DNA from: Myxococcales bacterium
GTDB lineage: Bacteria; Myxococcota; Polyangia; Nannocystales; Nannocystaceae
Assembly (NCBI GenBank): GCA_016793465.1
Contig: JAEUJW010000055.1
Location: forward strand, 124,001-188,000
Direction: 5' to 3'
DNA length: 64,000 nt
Shown piece after piece: positions 48,553 through 59,937 of the stretch. Within the stretch, counting starts at the first letter, position 1, and each line of letters starts with the position of its first letter. The notes below the pieces were generated by a model that made no database searches, was not told where the DNA came from, and saw only the letters and a program-made list of their open reading frames with translations. The position numbers and the translations under genes were made by a program.

Positions 48553-49842
48553 GTGATGGACGCGGCGGCGGCGGGTGGGCCCCACACGATCGAGGAGTTC
48601 CTCCGCCAGGCCCAGCAGCGCGGCGAACAGGCGGTCGCGCGGGCGAGGATCGTGGCCTGCTCGGCCTTCCTGGCCATGCACGTGCCGGCCCGCCTGGGCC
48701 TGCTGGCGGCGCTCGACCTGAAGTCGTGGCTGCTGGTCGCGAGCCTGCTGCTGGGGCTGGGGTTCTCGCTGGTGGCGCTGCGCTGGAGTCGCAACGGCGC
48801 GGTGACGCCGGGGCGTCTGCACCTGTCGGTGGTGATCGACGCGGTGGTGGTGTACGTGACGCTGGGCGCGGCGGTCGCGTGGCCGCACGCGAATTACGCC
48901 GGCATCATCCGCGAGCACGAGCTGGTGATCGTGCACCTGGCGGTGATCGCGGCGGGGATCCGCCTGTCCGAGCGCGGGGCGCTGTTCGGGGCGGGGCTGC
49001 ACGCGCTCGGCCTGACGGGGCTGCTGCTCGGCGACCGCGTGAACGCGGCGCGCATCACCTACTCGCCGGCGGAGATCGTGTTCGCGGCGGCGTTCCTGAT
49101 CGGGGCGGCGATCGTCGGGCACAGCGTGGCCTACCGGACGCGCAAGCTGGTGATCCAGGGCGCCAGCGCGGCCGTGTTCGCCGAGCGGGCGCGCCAGCGG
49201 CTCGGGGTCTACGTGTCCGAGGAGGTGGCGTCGACGGCCATGAACAGCGCCTCGCTGCACCTCGGCGGGTCGAACAAGCGCGCGGCGGTGCTGTTCTCCG
49301 ACCTGCGAGGCTTCACCCGCTACAGCGAGAACCTGGCCCCGGAGCGGCTGGTCGAGGAGCTCAACGCGTACCTGCACGACATGGTGGCGGAGATCCGGGC
49401 CGAGGGCGGGGTGGTCGACAAGTACATCGGCGACGCGATCATGGCGGTGTTCGGGGTGCCGCGGGAGACGCCCGGCGACGCGGCCAGGGCCGTACGCGCG
49501 GCGGCCCGCATGCGCGCGGCGCTGGTCCGCCACAACGCCGAGCGGGCCGAACGCGGGCTCACGCCGCTGGCCCACGGGGTCGGCGTGCACTACGGGCCGA
49601 TGGTCGCGGGCAACATCGGCACGGCGGAGCGCATGCAGTACACGGTGATCGGCGACGCGGTGAACCTGGCGAGCCGGCTCGAGTCGGCGACCAAGGAGCA
49701 CGCGGTCGACGTGCTGATCTCGAGCGAGGCCGTCGCGGCGGCCGAGGCGTCGGGCGAGGCGCTGCCGGCGGTGCGGGCGCTGGCGACGATCGCGGTGCGA
49801 GGCCACGAGCGGCCGGTCGCGGTGCACACGCTGGCGGAGTGA
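48553..49842 (+). CDS. Membrane class III adenylate cyclase
   Basis: 429 residues. N-terminal ~215 residues carry about six hydrophobic helices forming a membrane domain without a known sensor fold. Cyclase domain ~235-425: metal-binding Asp in FSDLRGFT and in DKYIGDAIMAVFG, the Lys of DKYIGD and Asp of IGDAVN specify ATP, and Asn/Arg of VNLASRLES stabilise the transition state. All are present, so it should make cAMP. GTG 48553 or ATG 48556. Confidence 0.93.
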   Translation: MMDAAAAGGPHTIEEFLRQAQQRGEQAVARARIVACSAFLAMHVPARLGLLAALDLKSWLLVASLLLGLGFSLVALRWSRNGAVTPGRLHLSVVIDAVVVYVTLGAAVAWPHANYAGIIREHELVIVHLAVIAAGIRLSERGALFGAGLHALGLTGLLLGDRVNAARITYSPAEIVFAAAFLIGAAIVGHSVAYRTRKLVIQGASAAVFAERARQRLGVYVSEEVASTAMNSASLHLGGSNKRAAVLFSDLRGFTRYSENLAPERLVEELNAYLHDMVAEIRAEGGVVDKYIGDAIMAVFGVPRETPGDAARAVRAAARMRAALVRHNAERAERGLTPLAHGVGVHYGPMVAGNIGTAERMQYTVIGDAVNLASRLESATKEHAVDVLISSEAVAAAEASGEALPAVRALATIAVRGHERPVAVHTLAE

Positions 49843-49861
49843 CGGTGTGAGAGACATGTGA

Positions 49862-49867
49862 TAGGGT
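49862..49867 (+). promoter_or_regulatory. -10 box TAGGGT of the two-gene nucleotidyltransferase module
   Basis: Ends 6 nt before GTG 49874. Confidence 0.45.
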
Positions 49868-49873
49868 CGAGGA

Positions 49874-50086
49874 GTGGACGAGCCGGTCGACCGCCGAGAG
49901 ACCTTCCGCAGGATGCCGAGCAGTGGACCCGCGTGGGACGAGGCCGTCGAGGCGGGCATCGATATGGGGGCGCTGCTGCGCAATCTCCAGCTGACGCCGG
50001 CGGAGCGGGTGGCGCAGCACGAGGAGGGGCTGGAGTTCATACGGGCGTTACACGGAGCGATGACGCGTGCGGCAGTCCAACGCTGA
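49874..50086 (+). CDS. Small protein upstream of a nucleotidyltransferase gene
   Basis: 70 residues, acidic/helical, with AGIDMGALLRNLQLTPAERVAQHEEGLEFIRALHG, shown here only to mark its LTPAERV helix, which is common in short proteins paired with nucleotidyltransferase-like partners. It overlaps the next gene by 20 nt and shares its promoter. A partner in a toxin-antitoxin-like or substrate-adaptor pair is possible; no direct evidence. Confidence 0.65.
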   Translation: MDEPVDRRETFRRMPSSGPAWDEAVEAGIDMGALLRNLQLTPAERVAQHEEGLEFIRALHGAMTRAAVQR

Positions 50087-50552
50087 GTTGTTGCGGCGGC
50101 TCGTCGATGCGGGTGTCGAGTTCGTGATCATCGGGGGATTCGCGGCCATCGCTCATGGCGCACGGCGTACGACCCTCGATCTCGACATCGTCGCGGCGTT
50201 TACCCCGGATAACATGAGACGCCTCCTCGCGGCCCTACGGGACGTGCATCCCCGAAATTCGGCGCGTCCGGATCTCGGCGAGATTCAGGCCTCGCCGGAG
50301 GAGCTGGCGCGATACAGGAACCTCTACATGGCGACCGATATCGGTGACCTCGATGTGCTCGGCGAGCTGCCGCCGGTCGGTCGTTATGCCGAGGCTGCGG
50401 CGTCGGCGGTTCGGGTCGAGCTGTTCGGACGAGCGTGTGAGATCCTCGGGCTCGATCACCTGATAGCGATCAAGGAGCACCTCGGGCGGCAGAAGGATCT
50501 CGAGGTCCTGCGCGAGTTACGGGTGATCCGCGAGCAGCTCGGCGGGAGCTGA
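50067..50552 (+). CDS. Nucleotidyltransferase-fold protein (MNT/AbiEii-like)
   Basis: 161 residues. VEFVIIGGFAAIAHGARRTTLDLDIVA carries the GG...hG..R.T.DlDi signature of minimal nucleotidyltransferases, in which the two Asp residues bind metal. A later IKEHLGRQKDLEVL helix fits the family ending. Codon use is clearly less G/C-biased than in neighbours (ATC ATC GGG GGA TTC, GCT CAT GGC), suggesting recent arrival. Overlap with the upstream small gene means translational coupling from GTG 50067. Possible role: toxin or antitoxin nucleotidylating a partner, or an antibiotic-type transferase. Confidence 0.85.
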   Translation: MRQSNAELLRRLVDAGVEFVIIGGFAAIAHGARRTTLDLDIVAAFTPDNMRRLLAALRDVHPRNSARPDLGEIQASPEELARYRNLYMATDIGDLDVLGELPPVGRYAEAAASAVRVELFGRACEILGLDHLIAIKEHLGRQKDLEVLRELRVIREQLGGS

Positions 50553-50565
50553 GCCCTCTCTTCGG

Positions 50566-52131
50566 TCAGGGCGGGAGGAGGGGGGTCGGCTGGAGGGGGC
50601 CGAACGGGGGCGGTGAGGCGGCGCCGCGGACGAGGGCGTCGAAGTGGGCGGCGCGGGCGTCGAGCTCCTTGTCGTAGAACGGCGAGAAGGTGCGGTTCGG
50701 GAGGGTCTGCACGAACTCGGCGTCGGTGGCGTGGCAGGCCGGGCAGCCGACGATCTCGAGGTTGCGGCGGAGGTCGGGCCAGGCGGCGTCGAGGGCCGGG
50801 GTGAGCTGCAGGGGGATCCACGGCACGCCCTGGTTGGCGCGCGCGGAGGGGGCGCGGAACTCCTCGGGGATCGGCGCGCGGCGGTTCGATAATTCCGCGG
50901 CGTTGGCCTCGGCCCAGGCGAGGAAGGCGTCGCGCTCGGGGCCGGGGGTGTTGAGGCGGGGGATGTCGACGGACTGGAACAGCGGGCGGTTGTCGAGGGT
51001 CTGCGGGTCGACGAAGAACCACTGGCGCCACTCCCACGGGGCGATGGTGAACTCGTTCGACTCGGCGGCGAGGAAGCCGGCGGCGGTGACGTGCTCGGTG
51101 ATCAGGGCCTGAGCCGCGGCCAGGAACTCGGGCTCGGGCAGCTCGCCGAGGCGGGCCCAGCGCATGGCCGTGGCGTTGCAGTGGAGCGCGCCGCCGGGCG
51201 AGATGTCCTCGGGGACAGGTGGCTGGCGGAACAGGAAGATCAGGTGGAACGGGCGGAACACCGCGTGGGTCGAGGCGAACGAGAGGCGCAGCTCGCCGCA
51301 GTGCTCGCTGTTGGCGAGGTCGAGGCGGTTGTGCACGGCGGTGACGATGAAGGGGAGCGCGTCGAGGTCCCACTGCAGCGGGTCGGGGCCGGCCTGGGCG
51401 GCGAACTCGTCGAGCAGGCTCCTGGGGCCGAAGCGCTGGCTGTGGGTGGTGGTCGAGAAGCGGTCGAACCACTGGCGCAGGAGCGGGCCGCCGTGGCCGT
51501 CGGCGGAGATCTTCGAGAGCACGCAGGCGAGCTTGCAGGCGGTCGGGTCGTCGACCAGAGGTGGTTGCGTCCACACGAGGCTGCGCTCGCGCTGGATCGG
51601 CGGCGGCGAGGGGCCGCGGTCGGTGATCGTCAGGGAGATCTGCAATGGGGTGGGGCCGGGGTTGTCGACGAGCACCGGGTGGGAGCCGCCGGCGAATTCG
51701 CGGGGGCGTTGCCAGCCGGGTTCGTCGTCGGGGCGCTCGTCGGGGCCGACGCGCAGCGCGGCGCCGGGGGCCGAGATTTCCAGGATGTGCGGGGGGCCGG
51801 CGCTCTCGAGGGTGACGGGGGCGCAGGTGGCGTGCGGCGGGAGGGTGAGCTCGCGGGTGTAGGGGGCGGCGAGCGGGAGGTCGACCTGCTCGAGCACTTC
51901 GGCGCAGTCGGCGGGCTCACCGGTGGTCGTCGATGGTGAGGTGGTCGGCTCGTCGGTGGTGGCGGCGGCGGTCGTGGCGTCGGTGGTCGCGTCGGTCGGG
52001 TCGGGGAGGGCGGTGGAGGTGCTCGCGGGTGAGGCCGTGGGGTCCCTGTCGCCGTCGCCGCCGTCGCCGCAGGCTGGCGCGAGCGACATTATTAAAAGAA
52101 CAGGTCCGTGGGGACAGGTGCGGCGGAGCAT
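50566..52131 (-). CDS. Large lipoprotein with a CxxCH motif, unknown function
   Basis: 521 residues. Signal RRTCPHGPVLLIMSLAPAC with lipobox LAPAC, a Thr/Asp/Pro spacer, then a ~420-residue region with evenly spaced aromatic/Asp/Asn motifs (WEWRQWFFVDPQTLDNRPLF) and one CPACHATD near the end. The CxxCH may bind haem, but no electron-transfer context is seen. Similar myxobacterial lipoproteins with one CxxCH have no assigned function. Its signal peptide is encoded across an AT-rich island at 52089-52098. Confidence 0.75.
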   Translation of the reverse strand: MLRRTCPHGPVLLIMSLAPACGDGGDGDRDPTASPASTSTALPDPTDATTDATTAAATTDEPTTSPSTTTGEPADCAEVLEQVDLPLAAPYTRELTLPPHATCAPVTLESAGPPHILEISAPGAALRVGPDERPDDEPGWQRPREFAGGSHPVLVDNPGPTPLQISLTITDRGPSPPPIQRERSLVWTQPPLVDDPTACKLACVLSKISADGHGGPLLRQWFDRFSTTTHSQRFGPRSLLDEFAAQAGPDPLQWDLDALPFIVTAVHNRLDLANSEHCGELRLSFASTHAVFRPFHLIFLFRQPPVPEDISPGGALHCNATAMRWARLGELPEPEFLAAAQALITEHVTAAGFLAAESNEFTIAPWEWRQWFFVDPQTLDNRPLFQSVDIPRLNTPGPERDAFLAWAEANAAELSNRRAPIPEEFRAPSARANQGVPWIPLQLTPALDAAWPDLRRNLEIVGCPACHATDAEFVQTLPNRTFSPFYDKELDARAAHFDALVRGAASPPPFGPLQPTPLLPP

Positions 52132-52200
52132 GGCGGGCGCGGGATGAGAGGCGGTGCGTAGGTGTCCGCGAGGACAGGTGGCGAGGATGCGCGGGCCGGC

Positions 52201-52347
52201 GAGGTGTCCCGGGGGACAGGTTGAGCGGTGAGGTCGGGTGCGTCGCGAGTCGCGGCGGTGGGCGAGGTGTCCCGGGGGACGGGTTGAGCGGTGAGGTCGG
52301 GTGCGTCGCGGGCCGCGGCGGTGGGCGAGGTGTCCCGGGGGACAGGT
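52201..52347. repeat. 63-bp tandem repeat carrying the hairpin motif
   Basis: Units begin GAGGTGTCCCGGGGGACAGG at 52201, 52264 and 52327 (63-bp period, the last one short). Each contains TGTCCCGGGGGACA, a hairpin. A related TGTCCGCGAGGACA is at 52163-52176. They fill the gap between two minus-strand genes. Confidence 0.88.
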
Positions 52348-52383
52348 CGAGGTGGTGCGGTCGGGGCGTCGTGGGGCAGTAAT

Positions 52384-54855
52384 TTAGCGGTTGTTCCGGC
52401 GGCGGCGGAGCAGGGGGACGAGGGTGAGGAGGAGGAGCGGCGGGGGGCTCGTGGTGGTGGTGCAGGCGCAGCCGGCGTCGCCGCGGTCGGGGTCGGCGGC
52501 GGGGGTCGCGGGGGTGGTGTCGGCGGGGCCGCCGGTGGCGGCGGTGGGTTCGGCGGTGTCGGTGAAGCCGTCGGTGGGGGTCGCGCTGTCGCTGTCGTCG
52601 CCGGGGGACGAGGGGCTCGTGGGGGACGACGGGTTGGCCGAGTCGGACGGGTCGCTGGTGGCGTCGCTGGTGGCGCCGGCGTCGGACGTGTCGCCGGCGG
52701 TGGTGAGGGTGCCGGCGGGCACGACCTCGATCATGAGCTCGGTGGAGAGGTCGCCGAACCACTCGGCGCCGTCATGGACCAGCTTCCACTGCATGGGGTA
52801 GACGCCGACCTCGGCGGGCGCGGTGAGCACCGCGGGGACCTCGACGATCTGCCCGGGGTTCGTGCGGCCCGGCAGGGCCACGCGGCCGGTGCCCCAGGTG
52901 CCGTTGTCCTGCGGGGCCTGCGAGCCGAGGTTGTGCTGCATGGCCGAGGCCCAGGCGGTGGTGCCGAGGTTGCGGAAGCGGAACGTCGCCTCGAACTGGC
53001 TGCCGGCCTCGACCTGGGCGGGCACCGTCTGGTCGACGAACCGCGAGACGTTGCCGGGGCGCTGGTAAAACGACAGGTCGCGGACGACGCGCGAGAGCTT
53101 GACCTCGTCGATCGCGCCGTTGAAGTTGCCGTCGTTGTTGGGGCAGGCCGGGCGCTCGCCGCCGGGGCCGCCGATCATGAGCGGCGCGGCGCTCGGGTCG
53201 AGCGGCGCGGGCGGGCCGTCGTGGGCGCCGGCGGGGGCGCCGTCGAGGGCCAGGCGGACCTGGCCGGTGGCGCCGTCGTAGCTCGCGCCGACGTGGGTCC
53301 ACTGGCCGATCGGCAGCGGGCGGTCGGCGAGCGCGTCGCGCTCCGTGCCGCCGGCGTGCACGCGCACGCGCACGACCTCGCCGTCCTCGAGGATCACCGC
53401 GAACGGGCCCTGGATGTTGCCCTGCGACAGCAGCAGGCGGTAGTTGTTGTTGCCGTCGCAGTCGACCGGGGCGTCGGGGCGGACCCACAGCTCGGCGGTG
53501 AAGGCGTTGCTCGGGGTCAGGCTGTCGGAGTGCGGCACGCTGACCCAGCGGGTCGTGCCGTCGAGCTGCAGGGCCTTGCCGAACATGCCGTTGTTGGCGC
53601 TCGGCAGGGCCGGGCCGTGCACGGTGCCGGTGTTGAATTGGCCGCCGGAGTCGGGGGTGTGGCCGGGGTCGAGGTTGCCGTCGATGTCGACCGACTCGCT
53701 GAAGTGCCACACGCCGGCGTAGTTGCCGTCGAGGCCGTCGTCGAAGACCACGTCAGCGTGGTTGGCGGTGTTGGAGCCGAACATCGGCCACACGTCGAGT
53801 CCGCCGGTGAGCGGGAGCTGCGGGTAGTCGCGGCCGGGCGAGGAGAAGAACAGGCGCACCTGGTCGTTGTTGGTCGGGTTGAGGCCGCCGTCGATCGGCG
53901 CGACGCCCCAGTTGGTCGGGTAGCCGATCACCGACAGCGTGTTGCGGCGGGGGCCGCAGCCGGGCGGGTTCTCGGGCGACATGCAGGGCATGGGGGTGGC
54001 GGTGAACGAGAGCGCGTCGCCGTCGGGGAACAGCCAGGGGTAGGCGCCGTGCACGAGGGCGCCGTCGGCGAACGGGGCGCCGTCGGCGGCGCGGAGCTGG
54101 CGGTCGGCGAGCGGGTAGACGCCGAACACCTCGGGGTCGACGTGCATGTGCGAGAGGTTGTGCGGGCCGTCCCAGCCGGTGCTGCTGCACGGGTTCGGGT
54201 TGGTCGCGTACATCAGGATGTCGATCTGGCCGTCGTTGGCGGGGTGGCCCTGCCACACCAGCAGCTTGCCGTCGCGGGTGACGGTCGGCTCGATGCCTCG
54301 CATCTGTCCGTTGGCGGCGCTCAGCACGGGGTCCATGCCGCCGATCCACGCGTGCTTGTAATAGGCGGCGTCGGGGGTGCCGGGGCTCTGCAGCCAGAGC
54401 TTGAGGGTGCGGCGGCGCAGGTCCTTGGGGTTGCTGAGGGCGTCGCTGTCGATGATGAACAGGTCGTAGCAGGCGTAGGGGCCGGCGCCGGGGTTGCCGG
54501 CGTCGTCGCAGGCGTAGGGCGTGGCGTCGGGGCTGGCCTCGCAGATGGCGAGGGCGTTCTCGACGCTCAGCGACGGCTGGACCTGCACCGGCGTGGTGAA
54601 GGCGCCCTGCATGAGGTCGACGTTGCCGCCGGCGGCGTAGCGCACGCGCTCGGGGCGGAACACCATCATGAACCACCCGCCGGTCGGGTCGAGTGGGCCC
54701 TGCGAGACGATGAAGACGCGGCCGTCGAAGGTGACGTTGTGGCCGTTGCCCGCCATCGGGCTGGCGACCGCGGGGGAGCTCGAGGAGGCGTGCGCCCGGG
54801 TGGCGAGCAGCGCGGTCGCGACGGTGCCGAGGAGCGTGAGGCGACGGAGGGTCAT
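52384..54855 (-). CDS. Secreted LamG-domain protein with MYXO-CTERM anchor
   Basis: 823 residues. Sec-type signal TLLGTVATALLATRAHA. N-terminal ~350 residues resemble six-bladed propeller/WD40-like sequence with DGR/DG(K)L repeats (FDGRVFIVSQGPLDPTGGWFM). A LamG-like jelly-roll follows (~430-620: FTAELWVRP, GQWTHVGASYDG, GAIDEVKLS), then an Ig-like domain (~630-715: FRFRNLGTTAWA). The end is a ~60-residue Ser/Thr/Pro/Asp spacer and a MYXO-CTERM-type tail: GCACTTTTSPPPLLLLTLVP followed by LLRRRR. In this family the Cys is the site of surface anchoring after cleavage by an intramembrane protease. Confidence 0.9.
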   Translation of the reverse strand: MTLRRLTLLGTVATALLATRAHASSSSPAVASPMAGNGHNVTFDGRVFIVSQGPLDPTGGWFMMVFRPERVRYAAGGNVDLMQGAFTTPVQVQPSLSVENALAICEASPDATPYACDDAGNPGAGPYACYDLFIIDSDALSNPKDLRRRTLKLWLQSPGTPDAAYYKHAWIGGMDPVLSAANGQMRGIEPTVTRDGKLLVWQGHPANDGQIDILMYATNPNPCSSTGWDGPHNLSHMHVDPEVFGVYPLADRQLRAADGAPFADGALVHGAYPWLFPDGDALSFTATPMPCMSPENPPGCGPRRNTLSVIGYPTNWGVAPIDGGLNPTNNDQVRLFFSSPGRDYPQLPLTGGLDVWPMFGSNTANHADVVFDDGLDGNYAGVWHFSESVDIDGNLDPGHTPDSGGQFNTGTVHGPALPSANNGMFGKALQLDGTTRWVSVPHSDSLTPSNAFTAELWVRPDAPVDCDGNNNYRLLLSQGNIQGPFAVILEDGEVVRVRVHAGGTERDALADRPLPIGQWTHVGASYDGATGQVRLALDGAPAGAHDGPPAPLDPSAAPLMIGGPGGERPACPNNDGNFNGAIDEVKLSRVVRDLSFYQRPGNVSRFVDQTVPAQVEAGSQFEATFRFRNLGTTAWASAMQHNLGSQAPQDNGTWGTGRVALPGRTNPGQIVEVPAVLTAPAEVGVYPMQWKLVHDGAEWFGDLSTELMIEVVPAGTLTTAGDTSDAGATSDATSDPSDSANPSSPTSPSSPGDDSDSATPTDGFTDTAEPTAATGGPADTTPATPAADPDRGDAGCACTTTTSPPPLLLLTLVPLLRRRRNNR

Positions 54856-55095
54856 CGTCCGTCACGGTAGCGGCGGGGGTGTTTCGGCGTCAACGCGCGG
54901 AGGGGGGCCTTATCGCGCCGGCGGCCGCGTCGTGGGGACGCGGGACGGGCGGGGACGCGGCTGACGCCGGCGGAGGTCTCGAAGCGACGGCGCGGCGAGC
55001 ACGAGCGAGAGGTGTTCAGGAGACCCCAGCCCGCTGGCCCCCGGCGAGTCGCTGACGGTGCTCGCCCGCAGCGCACCCGGCCGGCGCTTCGCGCC

Positions 55096-56967
55096 TCACT
55101 CGAGGTGGATCTCGTCGACCTCGAGGGTGAAGGGCCCCGGGTGGGTCGCGCCGAAGAAGATGCCGACGAGGTCGTAGGGCTCGATGGGGGCGATGTCGGC
55201 GAGGTGGATGGTGTGCTCGCTCCACCGGGTGCCGACCTCGATCGTCTTCAGCGAGGGCGACTGGCCGAGCTGGCGGGCGAACAGCATCACGGTGAGGGCG
55301 GAGGGGGCCTCGCTGCGGGCGGAGAAGGCGATGCTCTTGAACTTGGCGAGGTTGGCGGGCTCCATCGGCGCGACGCCGGGGAAGAACATGGCGCCGGCCC
55401 ACTGCGTGGGGGTGCCGGCGACCACGGTGCCGGTCAGGCGCAGGGCGTGGCGGGTCTTGTGGGCGCCGTGGGCGGTGGGGTCGAGCTTGACGGTCGAGCT
55501 GCCGCCGATGAAGCTGTCGGTCGCGGGCTGCCAGCCGCTGCCGAACACGCTCGAGAGGTCGCCCTTATTAAAATTGCTGATGTGGCCGGACTCGGAGTTG
55601 GGCGGCGGCGGGACGGCGCGCTGGGCCTGGAGGTCGGCGTATTCGCGGGCGGCGAGGGCGATGCGGGCCTCGCGGTCGACGCGGACGCCCTGCTTCCACA
55701 CGCCGACGATGGCGCGGGAGGCGGTGATGTCCCTGGTCGGGTCGCCGCGGACGAGCACGAGGTCGGCGCGCTTGCCGGGCGCGAGGGCGCCGCGGTCGTC
55801 GAGGGCGAACGCGCGGGCGGGGGCGGAGGTGGCGGCGGCGAGGGCCTGGACGGGGGTGAGGCCGGCGCGCACGAGCAGCTCGAGCTCGTCGTGGAGGGAG
55901 GCGCCGTGCACGGTGCCGGGGTTGGGGGCGTCGGTCGAGGCGAGGATGGGCACGCCGGCGGCGTGCAGCTGCTGCACGGTCTTCAGGGCGTCGTCGCAGG
56001 CGGGGGGGTCGGCGGTGAGGTCGTGGAGGCTGCGGCGGAGCGAGGCGACGTCGAGGGGGGTGAGGAGCGGCTGGATGTACGCGTCGGCGGCGATCGCCTC
56101 GCCGCGGGCGGCGTCGCAGAGGGAGAACAGCACCGGCAGGGTGTCGGCGACGAACACCCCGCTGCGCACGGCCAGGCGGATGAACTCGGGCGTCGGCGGG
56201 GCGTCGAAGAACACGTGGGCGAGGCCGTCGGCGCCGGCCTCGACGGCGGTGGTGGCCTCGCGCAGGGACGACACGTGGACGACGGCGCGGCGGTCGCGAG
56301 CGTGGGCCGCGGCGATCACGGCCTTCAGCGTGGCGGCGGACAGCGTCGGGGTCTCGTGCGCGTGGGCGGAGCCGTCGTCGAACACGACCTTGATGTAGTC
56401 GGAGCCCTCGGCGATGCGGGCGTCGACGAACGCCTGGGCCTCGCCCGGGCCGGAGAGCGTGGGGATCGGGAGGCCGTATTCGGTGCCGTGGCCGCCGGGG
56501 GCGGTGGCGAGGATGCCGGCGCTGCGGAAGTCGGCCAGGCCGGCGCCGTCGCGCCCGTCGGCGAGCCTGCGCAGCGGCTTGATGGCTGCCGGCAGGGTGA
56601 ACATGTCGAGCTCGGTGGTGACGCCGAAGGCGAGGGCCTGGCGCAGCGCGTCGGGGGCGTGGATGTGGGTGTGGGCGTCGATGAGGCCGGGCAGGAGGGT
56701 CATGCCGGTGCCGTCGATGCGCTCGACCGCGTCGGTGGTGTGCAGGTTCTCGCTGATGCGGACGATCTTGCCGGCGTCGACCTCGACCGTCGCCGACTGG
56801 ATGATCGCCGCGCCGTCGAACACGCGGACGTGGTGGATCGCCAGGTCGGGCGGGTCGACCGATTGCGGGGCCGGGGCCTGGGTCGGCGGGGGCAGCGGCT
56901 TCGGGCACGCGGTGGCGAGGCCGGACAGGGCGGCGATGGCGGACGCGGCGCGGAGACGTCGGAGCAC
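55096..56967 (-). CDS. Amidohydrolase lipoprotein with C-terminal CIA30-like domain
   Basis: 623 residues. Signal AASAIAALSGLATAC with lipobox LATAC. Amidohydrolase/imidazolonepropionase-like domain ~45-445: LLPGLIDAHTHIH (two metal His), VVHVSS, DGLAHVFFD (His), and ASTDAPNPGTVHG (Asp), so metal ligands are intact. A second beta-sandwich domain follows (~470-620: NFNKGDLSSVFGSGWQPAT and EPYDLVGIFFGATHPGPFTLEVDEI), resembling CIA30-like carbohydrate-binding modules. Likely a periplasmic/outer-surface hydrolase of cyclic amides or esters; substrate unknown. NFNKG is written across an AT-only run (55566-55576). GTG 56967 is 5 nt after TATCAA. Confidence 0.88.
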   Translation of the reverse strand: MLRRLRAASAIAALSGLATACPKPLPPPTQAPAPQSVDPPDLAIHHVRVFDGAAIIQSATVEVDAGKIVRISENLHTTDAVERIDGTGMTLLPGLIDAHTHIHAPDALRQALAFGVTTELDMFTLPAAIKPLRRLADGRDGAGLADFRSAGILATAPGGHGTEYGLPIPTLSGPGEAQAFVDARIAEGSDYIKVVFDDGSAHAHETPTLSAATLKAVIAAAHARDRRAVVHVSSLREATTAVEAGADGLAHVFFDAPPTPEFIRLAVRSGVFVADTLPVLFSLCDAARGEAIAADAYIQPLLTPLDVASLRRSLHDLTADPPACDDALKTVQQLHAAGVPILASTDAPNPGTVHGASLHDELELLVRAGLTPVQALAAATSAPARAFALDDRGALAPGKRADLVLVRGDPTRDITASRAIVGVWKQGVRVDREARIALAAREYADLQAQRAVPPPPNSESGHISNFNKGDLSSVFGSGWQPATDSFIGGSSTVKLDPTAHGAHKTRHALRLTGTVVAGTPTQWAGAMFFPGVAPMEPANLAKFKSIAFSARSEAPSALTVMLFARQLGQSPSLKTIEVGTRWSEHTIHLADIAPIEPYDLVGIFFGATHPGPFTLEVDEIHLE

Positions 56968-56972
56968 GCCGC

Positions 56973-56978
56973 TTGATA
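56973..56978 (-). promoter_or_regulatory. -10 box TATCAA of the amidohydrolase gene
   Basis: Ends 5 nt before GTG 56967. Confidence 0.4.
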
Positions 56979-57165
56979 CTCGGGGGAGCCGGCGATGTCG
57001 AGCGCAGACTCGGGCGACGGCGGCCGGTGGCCGCGGCGCGGACGGTCGCCGACCGGCGTGAGGGCCGCGAAACGCGGTGGGAGCGGCGTTTTCGCGGCGC
57101 TGACGAAGCGACGACGCGCGCCGGGGCGGGGCCTCGGCGCGCGTCGCTCGCGGGGTTCGCGTGGA

Positions 57166-59494
<2,329 letters not shown>

Positions 59495-59508
<14 letters not shown>

Positions 59509-59845
59509 CGGGGTCCTCCTCGGGCTCCATCGAGGCGACGAGCGGGCAGTCTTGCTGGCGGGCGAGGACGTGCACCTGGGCCACCTTGGTCTCGGCGATC
59601 TCGTGGGTGTAGACGCCGGCCACGCCGACGCCATGGTTGTGGATGTGGAGCATGATGGTGGTCGCGTCGGCCTCGGACTTGTGGAAGAGGACGCGCAGCA
59701 GGCCGACGACGAACTCCATGGGGGTGTAGTCGTCGTTGTGGATCAGCACCTTGTACATGCGCGGGCGGCTGGTCTTGCGCTGCGCCCGGGTCTTCAGCAC
59801 GACGCTGCCCTGGGGGCTCTGTTTGGGCTTGTCGCGGCTGGCCAT
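59495..59845 (-). CDS. clpS: ATP-dependent Clp protease adaptor ClpS
   Basis: 116 residues. Core [24 protein letters not shown] and [22 protein letters not shown] with the conserved N-degron pocket DDYTPM and the His residues. It delivers N-end-rule substrates to ClpA. N-terminal tail ([22 protein letters not shown]) is typical of the ClpA-binding extension. Overlap with clpA couples their translation. ATG 59845 by homology; an upstream TACACT box gives a leader of about 37 nt. Confidence 0.97.
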
Positions 59846-59888
59846 CGGTGATCGGTGTGTCGAGGGTGGGACCGGCGGGTGGCCGGGT

Positions 59889-59894
59889 AGTGTA
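59889..59894 (-). promoter_or_regulatory. -10 box TACACT of clpSA
   Basis: On the minus strand; predicted leader of about 37 nt before ATG 59845. Forms a divergent promoter region with the TAAAGC box of the next gene. Confidence 0.4.
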
Positions 59895-59925
59895 GCGCAG
59901 ACTGGTGCTTGGCCCGGTCCCAGCG

Positions 59926-59931
59926 TAAAGC
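59926..59931 (+). promoter_or_regulatory. -10 box TAAAGC of the acyltransferase-like gene
   Basis: Ends 6 nt before GTG 59938. Confidence 0.4.
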
Positions 59932-59937
59932 TATCCG

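Noticed and set aside
50566..52131. c-type cytochrome
   Set aside because: Only one CxxCH, no axial-ligand region or cytochrome fold recognised, and no electron-transport context.
52291..54870. Long plus-strand open frame opposite the MYXO-CTERM gene
   Set aside because: Gly/Arg/Val-rich shadow; the minus strand encodes the recognised domains.
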